Of a DNA stretch of 35,259 bases, positions 1 to 7,486 are shown one piece after another. The position numbers were made by a program, and so were the translations under genes. Numbering within the stretch: the stretch's first letter is position 1; the number at the start of each line of letters is the position of its first letter. The notes below the pieces were generated by a model. That model ran no database searches, had not been told where the DNA came from, and was given only the letters and a program-made list of their open reading frames with translations. Origin of the DNA: an uncultured Actinomycetes bacterium (GTDB lineage: Bacteria > Actinomycetota > Acidimicrobiia > Acidimicrobiales > RAAP-2); contig CAIQUD010000136.1 in the NCBI GenBank assembly GCA_903874965.1, positions 1 through 35,259 on the forward strand. The letters are read 5' to 3'.

Positions 1-69
1 CTTGCGACCGCTGCCGAGCAGATCTAGTGCCCGCTGGCGGAACTCCGGCGAGTAACCCTTTTGTCCCAT
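1..69 (-). CDS. IS3-type transposase OrfA, N-terminal part (cut by window edge)
   Basis: Only the first 23 codons lie in the window; the gene continues past the left edge. The peptide starts MGQKGYSPEFRQRALDLL, the usual opening of the helix-turn-helix OrfA subunit of IS3-family transposases, which binds the element's terminal repeats. The ATG at 69 is preceded by a strong ribosome binding site (AGGAGG, about 6 nt upstream on the minus strand). It points out of the window, so the bulk of this insertion sequence lies to the left. The family call rests on a short peptide, so the subgroup cannot be stated. Confidence 0.7.
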   Translation of the reverse strand, partial: MGQKGYSPEFRQRALDLLGSGRK

Positions 70-70
70 T

Positions 71-90
71 CTGTCCTCCTGTCAGGACAG
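71..90 (-). promoter_or_regulatory. Hairpin over the transposase ribosome binding site
   Basis: CTGTCCT (71-77) and AGGACAG (84-90) are perfect 7-nt inverted repeats around a 6-nt loop. On the minus strand the AGGAGG ribosome binding site of the transposase lies across the loop and second arm, directly before the ATG at 69. A fold here would partly hide the site. Low transposase translation is common in insertion sequences; that this hairpin does so is inference. Confidence 0.4.
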
Positions 91-269
91 CAGCCTAGGA
101 ATCCAAGCAATCAGACTCCACTAGACCCAGGGCACACCATCTGGACCGCAGGGACCTAGTCCGCGGTGCGAGAGCCTTTGAATGCCTTCGATCCAATCGG
201 ATAGCTGGTTCCAAGTAGAACCCGTTGGGGCTACCAAACGGTATTCGTCAGGTAGGGAAGGTCAAGGAG

Positions 270-285
270 TCATCGCATACTCATC
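270..285. repeat. 16-bp direct repeat, copy 1
   Basis: TCATCGCATACTCATC occurs here and again at 1488-1503, on either side of the lipoprotein gene. The second copy lies in a slightly larger tandem (TACTCATCG twice, 11-nt period). It may be a leftover of an insertion or recombination event, but one 16-mer pair in 35 kb is not far from chance. Confidence 0.35.
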
Positions 286-373
286 AGGCACCCCTTCCTG
301 TGAGCCTTAGTTCACTATCGGGTGCACGGAAAGTTGGGTCAACTCCAAATTGATTTTGTGATAGTCAATTGAT

Positions 374-1429
374 GTGATTTTAAGAGGCCGAAATCTAGTT
401 GTATCTGCCACACTGCTGAGTCTCTTCCTCGCAGCCTGCAGTTCTCAGCCGAGCAGCTCGTCAGGTAATCATGGGAAAGTATTTGTCCTCCGAGGAACAT
501 CGACGTGCACTTCCGATATACCTCTTCAGACGTTCCAAGACGGGACCCTACCGCAGTATCCATCATTGAAAAACGTGGAAATGTCGGCTCGCAATGGCGG
601 TCTGATTGTGACCTTGAAATTCGAGAGATCACTTCCTTCTTTCATGGATTACGGTGAACTTGTCATGATTACTTTGCAACTCTCTAGCTCTCAGAGTCCG
701 AATGCGTCCCACTCGAAGCTGCTGGATCTTTCCATCGATCAAGCCAATTCTGCAAAGGTCGGGTGGAGCGCTCACAGTGGCTCCGTCGCACTCAACAAAG
801 GCAAAGACGTGAGTCCTCCAGAAGTCCAAGGAGATTCCGTAGTTGTAGTTTTTCCTAAGGATTCTCTCTTTGGTTGGGATACTCAACCCTTCTATTGGAC
901 TGCCGAAGAAAATGTGCAGAATCTCATCGGTTCGGATCGAGGAGTGACCTTCTGTCCCGTTCCCGGTAATGGAATAGATCAGTTTGGAACCGCACATTGG
1001 CTGGAGACGGATCCCGTTAGGTTCCCGAGTGTCTCAACCTCCTCGCTGGCGGTGCCAGATTCCTTCCCTTCAACTCAATCTTCAACGACAACAACTATGC
1101 AAGCACCAGCAGAGGTCAGTCCGCCTTCTGTCGCTCCACCCGATACCACTCAACCCCCGATGCCTCGCATGGCGACCTTGGACGACGTACGAGGGTCGGA
1201 GCCAGAGGTGGCAAAAGCCGCCATTACTGGAGCGGGCTTCAATTTGAGTGTCATCTCGGTGTTCCGGGACACGAACGCTCAGGGGAACGTCACTGACCGT
1301 TGTGCGAGCGATCCTGAACTCCCTCCGGGCGATCGGGGAATGCCCAGTGGTTCGATCATGACCCAGTCCCCGCCCGGCAATGAGATGTACCCAATCGGGA
1401 CAACTGTTGTTCTGGGAATCTGCCCCTGA
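374..1429 (+). CDS. Secreted lipoprotein with C-terminal PASTA-like domain
   Basis: A 351-residue protein with a lipoprotein signal peptide: a short basic start, a hydrophobic run (LVVSATLLSLFLAAC) and a lipobox LAAC with the lipidated Cys near residue 22. A Ser-rich linker follows. Residues of roughly 30-210 form an unrecognised extracytoplasmic domain with two or more cysteines. A Ser/Thr/Pro-rich linker (about 220-265) leads to an 85-residue C-terminal segment that looks like one PASTA repeat (alternating beta/alpha pattern, SGSIMTQSPPGNEMYPIGTTV, the usual S-P-G core). PASTA domains bind cell-wall muropeptides or act as spacers. The start is GTG at 374; an in-frame stop lies just upstream and no later start keeps the signal peptide. 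The ribosome binding site is weak. Membrane-anchored on the outer face; the exact role is unknown. Confidence 0.75.
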   Translation: MILRGRNLVVSATLLSLFLAACSSQPSSSSGNHGKVFVLRGTSTCTSDIPLQTFQDGTLPQYPSLKNVEMSARNGGLIVTLKFERSLPSFMDYGELVMITLQLSSSQSPNASHSKLLDLSIDQANSAKVGWSAHSGSVALNKGKDVSPPEVQGDSVVVVFPKDSLFGWDTQPFYWTAEENVQNLIGSDRGVTFCPVPGNGIDQFGTAHWLETDPVRFPSVSTSSLAVPDSFPSTQSSTTTTMQAPAEVSPPSVAPPDTTQPPMPRMATLDDVRGSEPEVAKAAITGAGFNLSVISVFRDTNAQGNVTDRCASDPELPPGDRGMPSGSIMTQSPPGNEMYPIGTTVVLGICP

Positions 1430-1487
1430 GTCAATCAGGTTGAATCCTCGCCATGGTCGGCTCCAAGATCGTGAGCACTCTGCGTAC

Positions 1488-1503
1488 TCATCGCATACTC
1501 ATC
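1488..1503. repeat. 16-bp direct repeat, copy 2
   Basis: Second copy of TCATCGCATACTCATC (first at 270-285). Just upstream, TACTCATCG is repeated with an 11-nt period. Confidence 0.35.
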
Positions 1504-1817
1504 GAGCTGAATTCCCATGGATCGATGTGGACGAAGATTGACTAGAATCGTTGGTACACAAGCGATCTAGGACACACATGGATACCATTTCGATCTGTGG
1601 CACTCAGATGGCTGGTCTGACTTCAAGATGTAGACCGCGGGTGCGTGGATGCGACTTGGGGGAGGACTAATCCCCCTTTGAGTCACTCGGCGACCTCGGC
1701 GCAGTGATGAGCAGGCCTCGAGGGTGGCCGGACTCACAACGACGCTCCTCGCCAGGCGACGACCGCACGATCCATCGCTCGCGCATCGCAGGAGCCCCAC
1801 CCGTGGACCGCACGCAC

Positions 1818-1836
1818 GACCGGTCGCGTTCCGGTC
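1818..1836 (-). terminator. Possible hairpin terminator after the ubiquitin-fusion gene
   Basis: GACCGG (1818-1823) and CCGGTC (1831-1836) can pair around a 7-nt loop, starting 17 nt beyond the stop codon of the minus-strand gene. There is no T-tract, so intrinsic termination is only a possibility. Confidence 0.25.
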
Positions 1837-1852
1837 AGGCGGGTGGATGCTC

Positions 1853-2980
1853 CTACCCGACGGTGAAGGTGATCGAGTCGCTGCTCGACGCCGCAGCCGA
1901 CGTCCGTTCCAGCCGTGCGGTCACCACATGGTTCCCCCGCCTTCGGAACCTGAGGGAGGTCGAGGCGACGCCCGCCGTCACTGGACAGCGAGCCACGACC
2001 CGCTTGCCTTTGGAGAACACCACCACGCCGGTTTCTGCAGAGGTCGTGGCGGTGAGCGTGACGCGGTCGCCCACCCTCGGTGCAGTGGTGCTGGCCGCAA
2101 GGCTCGTCGTCGTCGGCGCCCGTGGTGTCGATCTGCGGACGATCGTCGTTGGTCCGGAACCACCCGCGTTGATGGCGACCACCTCGCAGTCGACGGGAAC
2201 CCCATTGGGGGCGGTGATGTCGAACTCGAGGGCAGTGGTCGTCGTCGCCTGGACCGGGTTCCCCCAGATCACCCGATACCCAGAAGGATCGGGGCCTCCA
2301 TTCGAAGCCGGCGGCTGCCAGGCAAGGTGGAGCTGATGATCGCCCGGGATGACCAGAAGGCCAGTGACGCTTCCGGGTGGCGAGGGCACCTCGCCGATCG
2401 ATCGGAAGGAGACCCGGTCGAACAGCACCGACGAGAGCGCAGAGGAAGTGGCAAAGGTCAGGTCCGCTGACACGGCGCCGTCGGGCGCCACCACCGAGGC
2501 GGTGGCCTTGGCCAACCCTGGGCTCGACTCGATGAACGATCCCGTCGCGTCGCCAAGGAAGGCGCCGCTCGCATCGAGGAAGCTGACCGTCCACTGGACG
2601 TCGCCTTTGAGCCAGCACGACAGAAGATGCGCCCTGCCGGCGCTCACGCCGGCGACGTGCTGGGTGGCCCCGGCGTACCCTGCCAGCTCGAGCAGGTGGG
2701 TCCCTCCTCCGGCGATCGGTGCGACGCTCGTTTCGGCGTAAGTCTTCACGGTTGCGGTGCCCGTTCGGAGCAAGAGGTGGATCGTCGACTCCTTCTGGAT
2801 GTCGTAGTCGGAAAGGGTGCGACCGTCCTCGAGGTGCTTGCCGGCGAAGATGAGGTCATCCATCGAGGGCGGGATGCCTTCCTTGTCCTGGATCTTCTGC
2901 TTGACGTTGTCGATCGAGTCAGAGGGCTCGACTTCGAGCGTGATCGTCTTGCCGGACGGGGTTTTGATGTAGATCTGCAC
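1853..2980 (-). CDS. Ubiquitin domain fused to secreted-type CBM/Fn3/Ig-like protein
   Basis: A 375-residue protein. Residues 1-72 match human ubiquitin at 57 of 72 positions by eye ([43 protein letters not shown]). All seven ubiquitin lysines (6, 11, 27, 29, 33, 48, 63) and Ile44 and Arg72 are kept; Leu8 is Pro and Arg42 is Asp. The LRGG tail is absent: after Arg72 the chain runs straight into [11 protein letters not shown], so it cannot be conjugated in the normal way. Residues about 74-195 look like the later strands of a carbohydrate-binding-like beta-sandwich, 200-288 a fibronectin type III domain ([20 protein letters not shown]), and 292-375 an Ig-like domain. There is no signal peptide, unlike proteins with such C-terminal domains. 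The ATG lies 21 nt after the methyltransferase stop, so the two are probably one operon. Ubiquitin homology is very sure; function is unknown. Confidence 0.85.
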   Translation of the reverse strand: MQIYIKTPSGKTITLEVEPSDSIDNVKQKIQDKEGIPPSMDDLIFAGKHLEDGRTLSDYDIQKESTIHLLLRTGTATVKTYAETSVAPIAGGGTHLLELAGYAGATQHVAGVSAGRAHLLSCWLKGDVQWTVSFLDASGAFLGDATGSFIESSPGLAKATASVVAPDGAVSADLTFATSSALSSVLFDRVSFRSIGEVPSPPGSVTGLLVIPGDHQLHLAWQPPASNGGPDPSGYRVIWGNPVQATTTTALEFDITAPNGVPVDCEVVAINAGGSGPTTIVRRSTPRAPTTTSLAASTTAPRVGDRVTLTATTSAETGVVVFSKGKRVVARCPVTAGVASTSLRFRRRGNHVVTARLERTSAAASSSDSITFTVG

Positions 2981-3001
2981 TGCTGCTCCCTCGGATCGGA
3001 C

Positions 3002-4009
3002 CTAGTGGCGGCTTGGCGTCAACGAAGGTCGGTGCACGATGACGGTCACGTGTCGGCCCGAGACCAGGCCCTCGAGCTCGTTCGGTACCGGGTCGACGAA
3101 GGAGAAGCTTCCCTGGCCCGGGGTCACCTCGACCTCGGTCGCATACCCGAGGGACCGGAGCCGGCTGAGCGCCTCGGCGAGCGGTGACCGTCCATCGTCG
3201 AAGCGGAGGTCGGCGCAGAGCAGCACCACCACCCCGGTCGGGGCGAGCAGCCGGACCGCCTCGCTGAGGAAGCGCAGCGACAGCTCCTGTCCCGTCGGAC
3301 CTCCGTCGGCGCACACCTCCCCCCCGGCGGCGGACGAAGGGACCCATGGCGCGTTGGAGACCACCAGGTCGAATGCATGATCCGGCAGCCCGTGACCGAT
3401 GTCCGTGCGCAGGACGGACATCCTCGATCGACGGACGGGATCGAGCAGCTCGCGGGCCACCGCGGCGGTCGCCACGCTCGACGGCGTGAGATCGGTGGCC
3501 GTCACGTGGTCGTAGCGGGAGGTGAGGAAGGCGGCGACGAGTCCCGTACCAGTGCCGAGATCCACGGCGCGGCCGCCACCGAGGCCGAACCGCCAGGCTT
3601 TCTCCAGGAGGATCCAGGTGTCAGGCCCGCTATAGACGCGCGATCCGGGCTGGTGGGCCGACGGCTCGATGGCGAGGGTGTCAAGGCCCACGAGCAGTGA
3701 GCAGCCCAGCCTGATCCGGCCTTCCCCGTCGCAGATCGCCACACCGCTGGCCAGGCAGGCCGCAAGGCACTCAGGTCCACCGAGCAGACCGGACGCGACG
3801 TCGGGCTCGACCGCTTCCCCCGTGATGAGGGACACGAGATCGGCGTCCTGAGCGGCATCCTCGATGTTGCTGGCGTATCCGGCCGCCAGCGCCACCCCTC
3901 CGAGGTGTCGGAGGGCTCCGACGGTCAGGGCATCCGACAGGATCGTGTCGGCCACAGTCTCAGCCGCAGGCCGGACTGCCCCGATCGTGGCCGTCAAGAC
4001 AGGACCCAA
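3002..4009 (-). CDS. Class I SAM-dependent methyltransferase, PrmC/HemK-like
   Basis: The protein has up to 335 residues. The C-terminal half is a Rossmann-type methyltransferase: motif I AVDLGTGTG (about residue 149), the acidic end of strand 2 (TATDLTPSS), and motif IV VVSNAPWVP. The last corresponds to the NPPY of PrmC/HemK and RlmG-type enzymes, with Ala in the second position and Trp in the fourth. Such enzymes methylate glutamine in release factors or bases in RNA/DNA; the substrate here is unknown. The N-terminal 140 residues form an all-alpha/beta region without a recognised motif. The start is not settled: TTG at 4009 gives the longest frame but lies inside the preceding secreted-protein fragment (16-nt overlap). 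TTG at 3997 and GTG at 3955 are alternatives, and none has a good ribosome binding site. The ubiquitin-fusion gene follows after 21 nt. Confidence 0.75.
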   Translation of the reverse strand: MGPVLTATIGAVRPAAETVADTILSDALTVGALRHLGGVALAAGYASNIEDAAQDADLVSLITGEAVEPDVASGLLGGPECLAACLASGVAICDGEGRIRLGCSLLVGLDTLAIEPSAHQPGSRVYSGPDTWILLEKAWRFGLGGGRAVDLGTGTGLVAAFLTSRYDHVTATDLTPSSVATAAVARELLDPVRRSRMSVLRTDIGHGLPDHAFDLVVSNAPWVPSSAAGGEVCADGGPTGQELSLRFLSEAVRLLAPTGVVVLLCADLRFDDGRSPLAEALSRLRSLGYATEVEVTPGQGSFSFVDPVPNELEGLVSGRHVTVIVHRPSLTPSRH

Positions 4010-4224
4010 CCGGCCGTAGCGTTCAAACCTGACGTCAGCTCGAAGCTGCCGTTGAAGACGAGCTCTGGACCGGTGCGGAACGTGGCCGCACTCCCGGCAA
4101 CGACGAACGGTGGGGCCACGCTCCCTGCGACGACAGCGGCCGTCCCGGAGATCGCTAGTGCCAAGAGTCGTCGCCTGCTGATCGTTTCGAACACCCTCCT
4201 CACTTTACCAGCATCCACTGTCAC
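3994..4224 (-). pseudogene. Tat-type secreted protein, N-terminal fragment
   Basis: 76 codons starting with a twin-arginine-like signal peptide (SRRRLLALAISGTAAVVAGS), followed by TGPELVFNGSFE and TAGW. That is the characteristic opening of a carbohydrate-binding-like beta-sandwich (NGSFE...GW). The frame then stops after WVLS. The missing continuation appears to be in the ubiquitin-fusion protein from [10 protein letters not shown] onward, about 1.2 kb further along the same strand. I read this as the 5' piece of a secreted-protein gene interrupted by DNA carrying the methyltransferase and the ubiquitin domain. Start GTG 4224 is the longest; GTG 4218 and 4203 are alternatives. The fragment could still make a short exported peptide. 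Confidence 0.65.
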
Positions 4225-4580
4225 CTCAGTACTGGTAGATCGGGTCTCAGTGTCATTGCTGCCACGATCATCCTCCAGGACGACTCAGCCCAGATCCGAG
4301 AGAGCCTGCGAGGGATCATCGGCCAGCCCAGGAAGAAGAGGGCCTTTCACTGGAACGTTGAGGGCTCAGAGATCCGTGCACGAATGATTGCGTGCTTGGC
4401 AGAGATCGGAGCCGCCCAGCATCTTGAGGATGAATCGCTGGCAGTCCCGAGGCACGACGTGCGGCGCTCCAGCGTGACTACTTCTTGCTCGCGAGTTCTC
4501 CCCATTGCAACGAGCGCAGGGCTCCGCTGCGACGGATGTCAGGCCGCTGCACCATCTGCATGAAGTCGCCCCCCGGCTTC
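4206..4580 (+). pseudogene. Frameshifted remnant of a DUF3800-like protein
   Basis: Reading the plus strand from 4206 gives TGRSGLSVIAATIILQDD, then a segment with AFHWNVEGSEIRARMIACL. This resembles small DUF3800-like proteins (a D/S-G-R-x-G start, an A-A-T strand, then F-H-W and E-x-x-x-R-R motifs). No start codon exists in frame. After about 4430 the likely continuation (GSPEARRAALQRDYFLLAS) is in another frame, so at least one indel has broken it. The family assignment is by eye and tentative. Its truncated 5' end abuts the secreted-protein fragment that starts at 4224 on the other strand, so the GC-rich block may have cut into it. The remaining bases to 4728 show nothing convincing. Confidence 0.35.
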
Positions 4581-4728
4581 GCGGCCTGCGATCACCGATT
4601 GATCCTGTCCTCAAGGCTCTTGAGCCTCGTGACCAAGGGTCAGAAGGTTGCTTGGGTCAAAGGGGTCTACTCGCGTCGCGTGGTAGGACACACATGGAGT
4701 TCTGGACGAAGACGAGGTAGCGGAGCTT

Positions 4729-5355
4729 TCAAAGCATCTGAGCCTTCTTCTCGATTTCAGCTTCGAGATCCTTGAGTGTTCCCTTTCGAGCTGCTCCCGC
4801 GATCAGGAGCGCAAGCCCAGGGATCAGCCATGCATTCAAGCGGATCGCCAAAGGATCTCCCTCCGACTCCCGGCCAACGAAGAAAAACCAGCCAGCGCTA
4901 TCAATACGAACGTAGAGCAGATCATCGAGTCGAAGGGTGTTCACCCTCTCTCCATCTTCAAGGCACACCACAACTTCCCTCGGCGAGACCTCGGCAGTGA
5001 CTGCCTTCGAGTGGGTGGGCCTTGAGCTCGGCTTACCTGCAGCCACCGTAAGCCTTGGCAGGTCCGTCAGCCCCAATCTGCGGGGCTGGTCGAATCGCAA
5101 CAGGCCTGCTTTTCTCGAAGGGAGGGCCATGGAGCGACTCAGCGCGGCACCTTGGTCGTTAGGGAGATATCCATCGATGGGGCCGAATGGGATGAAGTCC
5201 AGACCGAGATCACCATCTGCCTGACGATCAAGCTCTTGACCAATTTCAACCAAGGCAAATCGGAGCAGAGCGCCGTTTGGGTTGACTGATCGACCTGCAT
5301 TTATGTAGCGAATCGGCTCCATCGATCCATTCAAGTGGAGCGCAGTGACATTCAT
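4729..5355 (-). CDS. Hypothetical protein with one hydrophobic C-terminal segment
   Basis: A 208-residue protein that I do not recognise. The frame is open upstream to 5622, but the extra 89 residues are Ser/Arg/Met-rich and read like the shadow of the opposite gene. The ATG at 5355 (or 5379) is therefore preferred. The sequence is mixed alpha/beta with a strand-rich middle (VVVCLEDGERVNTLRL, LLYVRIDSAGWFFFVG), a hydrophobic stretch (LNAWLIPGLALLIAGAA) that could be a membrane helix or buried core helix, and a charged C-terminal helix (LKDLEAEIEKKAQ). It is divergent from the zinc-ribbon gene at 5432, and the two may share a promoter region. Confidence 0.5.
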   Translation of the reverse strand: MNVTALHLNGSMEPIRYINAGRSVNPNGALLRFALVEIGQELDRQADGDLGLDFIPFGPIDGYLPNDQGAALSRSMALPSRKAGLLRFDQPRRLGLTDLPRLTVAAGKPSSRPTHSKAVTAEVSPREVVVCLEDGERVNTLRLDDLLYVRIDSAGWFFFVGRESEGDPLAIRLNAWLIPGLALLIAGAARKGTLKDLEAEIEKKAQML

Positions 5356-5431
5356 CGGACCCACTCGCAGTGAAGGCATCGAGGCTGAATGGAGCATCGC
5401 CAGCTCACCGTGCTCGTCGCACCTCGATGGC

Positions 5432-5965
5432 ATGCTCACTTCCATGGACCCATACGGACCACCGGATGAATTTGAAGCCCAGTTACTTCGAAGAGAGCTG
5501 GCACACGATCTGGGTATTCCGGAGTCAGCGCTGGTCAACATCCTGGTTGCACGTCCAACCAGGTTCATCGCAGAGCGCAGCGAAGCTGTCGATTCGGAAG
5601 AGCCCATCCCTCCAAGTAACACTCAGTACATGGTCGGCAAGTACCTCGAGGTCGTGATCACCGTCGATAGTGACCAATTTGAGATCGCCGAATACGAGGA
5701 CCTCGGAGGCGGGATGGTTCCGATCACTCTGGTTCGACGTCAGGACGGTGCGCTCACCTTCACGAAGACCGGCGCGGCAAGATCTATGCGCTCCCCTGCA
5801 GAACTCGGAGAGGTCGTCGAGGCGACGATTCGACGCCTCTCGAACAGCCGACGGCATCGCTACCAGCGGTGTCGGTTTTGTCGAGAGATGACGCCCCCAG
5901 AGCTCATCTGCCAGCCCGGAGTTTGCGAACCCTGCGCGGTGACTGAGCTTGGCATCGTGTTCTGA
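5432..5965 (+). CDS. Hypothetical protein with C-terminal zinc-ribbon
   Basis: A 177-residue protein from ATG 5432 (ATG 5444 equally possible; neither has a clear ribosome binding site, and the frame is open back to GTG 5345). The middle is acidic with several beta strands. The C-terminus has a four-cysteine zinc-ribbon: CRFC, then after MTPPELICQPGV the pair CEPC. Similar tails (CRxCxxxTPPE...CxxC) occur in small actinobacterial hypothetical proteins. Function is unknown; nucleic-acid or protein binding is possible. It is divergently arranged with the 4729-5355 gene. Confidence 0.6.
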   Translation: MLTSMDPYGPPDEFEAQLLRRELAHDLGIPESALVNILVARPTRFIAERSEAVDSEEPIPPSNTQYMVGKYLEVVITVDSDQFEIAEYEDLGGGMVPITLVRRQDGALTFTKTGAARSMRSPAELGEVVEATIRRLSNSRRHRYQRCRFCREMTPPELICQPGVCEPCAVTELGIVF

Positions 5966-6003
5966 AGAAGCAGTCTTCCGAACGAAATGAAGCACCATGG
6001 TGC

Positions 6004-6432
6004 TCAAACCATCGCCTTCTTAGGGAAGATCGTCGGGTGGTCCAGGGGGCACACCACGGTCGCTTCCCTGATCTTCGAAATGATCTGGCCAGGGATGGAC
6101 TCAAACGAGAATCCCCCCGTGACCAGCGCGTCGTTGTGATGACCACCTCGTTGCCAGAAGAACAATTCGGTCCGCAGGCTGTCAAGGTCGTCGGGCAATG
6201 ATTCCTCTAACTCAAGCTGCTCGCTTTCGCGTTGCTCGATCGCAGCGACCTTCGAGAAGTCTCCTTGGTGCTGATAGCCCTAGAAGTTCAGCGCGAACAT
6301 CACCACATCCGGATAGAGCGGGGCTCCGTCTTCCGGGATGACAATCAACGGATGCTCAAAAAGGTTCACAATCCCGCTCCACTTCAGGTGTACACAGACC
6401 TCACGACGACGATTCGTGATGAAGCTCGATGA
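6004..6432 (-). pseudogene. Decayed gene with an in-frame amber codon
   Basis: One minus-strand frame runs from 6432 to the stop at 6004, with a single TAG at 6280-6282. Both sides read as natural protein: VNLFEHPLIVIPEDGAPLYP before it and DDLDSLRTELFFWQRGGHHN after it. The second part resembles the LRxxLFFEQRRWHH motif of small actinobacterial proteins of unknown function. A CAG-to-TAG change would explain the stop. No good start codon lies at the upper end, so the 5' part is probably lost as well. A 64-residue product from TTG 6198 is conceivable but unlikely. Confidence 0.5.
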
Positions 6433-6466
6433 TCAACAATGGATGTCATCGCCCCATGGCGTGCGG

Positions 6467-7486
6467 TCACGCTGACGGCTCCCTGCTGACCAGATTCGCG
6501 CCATGTGGGTGGTAGTGGCTTCGGTCGATCTCTCGCTCGCCATCCCATCGGTATGCGACGAGCGTCCCGCCCTTGACCGCGCTGAAGTCGACGCACGCGG
6601 TCCTCGACGTCCAGTCCTCATGTTCGACGGGCTCATCTGCACGCCAGTAGTGCCCATAGAAGACTGGGGTCTGATCGTTATAGAGACAGTTCGCGTCTGC
6701 CGGGTTCAGGTCCTGCTCGAGCCCGTGACCGTGCGCTTCGAGATAGTTGTTGCCCTCCTCGTCGACCGCGTCCCGGGGGATTTCGGCCAGATCGCGCACC
6801 GAGCTCACATCGTGCTTCCACCATCTGATCCGAGCGTGCGTGCGCTCGAAGCCGTCCTTGTCCTTGAATCCTGGGATCCCGTAAGAGGTCAGATCCATCT
6901 CTGGACCCTTGAGCAGCTTCTCAACGGCCTCATAGATGGGGCTTCGCTCCTCTCCTCGCGGCTTCCGGGCCGCTAGGGCCAGCTGCTCAAAGGTGCTGAA
7001 ACTTGGTCCTTCGAGGTACTCCTCGATGATCCTCATGGACGGCTTATGCCAGCAGGCATGGACCACGCGGAGGCCGCCCAAGTCGAGCCAGAGCGGCATG
7101 GTGCGGAACCACGAAAGGTAGTGGGCCTGCTCTGCCTTCGTGAGCTGGCTCAGGAAGGCCTCATGCTGGATCTTGTTCTTGGCCGAGTGCTTGCGGAGAT
7201 GTTCTCCCGGGTTCAGGTCATCCGGAATCGCGTAGGCCAAAGCGTTGAATTCGTGATTACCCATGACGATCTGCGCCGAGCCGGAGTCCACCATTGCCTT
7301 GACGATCTCGAGGACCTCGCGCTGTGCAGGCCCACGATCGATCAGGTCGCCGACGAAGATCGCTGTGCGATCTGCATGGCGATAGGCATTCGTCCACGCA
7401 TCATGCCGATAGCCAAGCTCTTTGAGGCGCACTCGGAGCTTGTAGCCGCTTCCGTGGATGTCGCCGATGATGTCATATCCGTCCAT
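6467..7486 (-). CDS. PPP-family metallophosphatase
   Basis: A 339-residue cytoplasmic calcineurin-like phosphoesterase. The metal-binding motifs are in order: GDIHG (residues 8-12), GDLIDRG (46-52) and GNHE (76-79), with VVHACWH further on as the next histidine motif. This set matches bacterial PPP phosphatases related to diadenosine-tetraphosphate hydrolase (ApaH) and PrpE, which cleave phosphoproteins or dinucleotide polyphosphates; which applies is unknown. The long insert between motifs and the C-terminus (LYNDQTPVFYGHYW) are typical of the larger actinobacterial members. ATG 7486 has GAGAGG upstream. It is transcribed away from the plus-strand gene at 7797 and is probably monocistronic. 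Confidence 0.88.
   Translation of the reverse strand: MDGYDIIGDIHGSGYKLRVRLKELGYRHDAWTNAYRHADRTAIFVGDLIDRGPAQREVLEIVKAMVDSGSAQIVMGNHEFNALAYAIPDDLNPGEHLRKHSAKNKIQHEAFLSQLTKAEQAHYLSWFRTMPLWLDLGGLRVVHACWHKPSMRIIEEYLEGPSFSTFEQLALAARKPRGEERSPIYEAVEKLLKGPEMDLTSYGIPGFKDKDGFERTHARIRWWKHDVSSVRDLAEIPRDAVDEEGNNYLEAHGHGLEQDLNPADANCLYNDQTPVFYGHYWRADEPVEHEDWTSRTACVDFSAVKGGTLVAYRWDGEREIDRSHYHPHGANLVSREPSA

Larger units (their letters stand above)
1430..1852. other. Intergenic stretch, left boundary of GC-rich block
   Basis: No convincing gene. Open frames here read as low-complexity Arg/Ser/Pro strings typical of non-coding high-GC DNA. It contains the second copy of the 16-bp repeat (1488-1503) and a change from mixed composition to clearly GC-rich sequence near 1690. 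Convergent ends of the lipoprotein and ubiquitin-fusion genes face each other here. Confidence 0.6.

Noticed and set aside
1704-2741. Several long plus- and minus-strand open frames over the ubiquitin-fusion gene
   Set aside because: Arg/Pro/Ser-rich shadows caused by high GC; only the minus frame at 1853-2980 has recognisable domains.
1568-4698. 15-bp direct repeat TAGGACACACATGGA at 1568-1582 and 4684-4698, flanking the ubiquitin region
   Set aside because: A chance 15-mer repeat is expected about once in two windows of this size, and the copies do not sit at gene or composition boundaries.
4366-4775. Open frames with CxxC pairs on both strands
   Set aside because: They overlap the better-supported DUF3800-like remnant, and the cysteines do not form a known zinc motif.
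6459-6472. GCGTG-CGGT-CACGC hairpin at the end of the metallophosphatase gene
   Set aside because: It overlaps the stop codon and lacks a T-tract, so it is not a convincing terminator.
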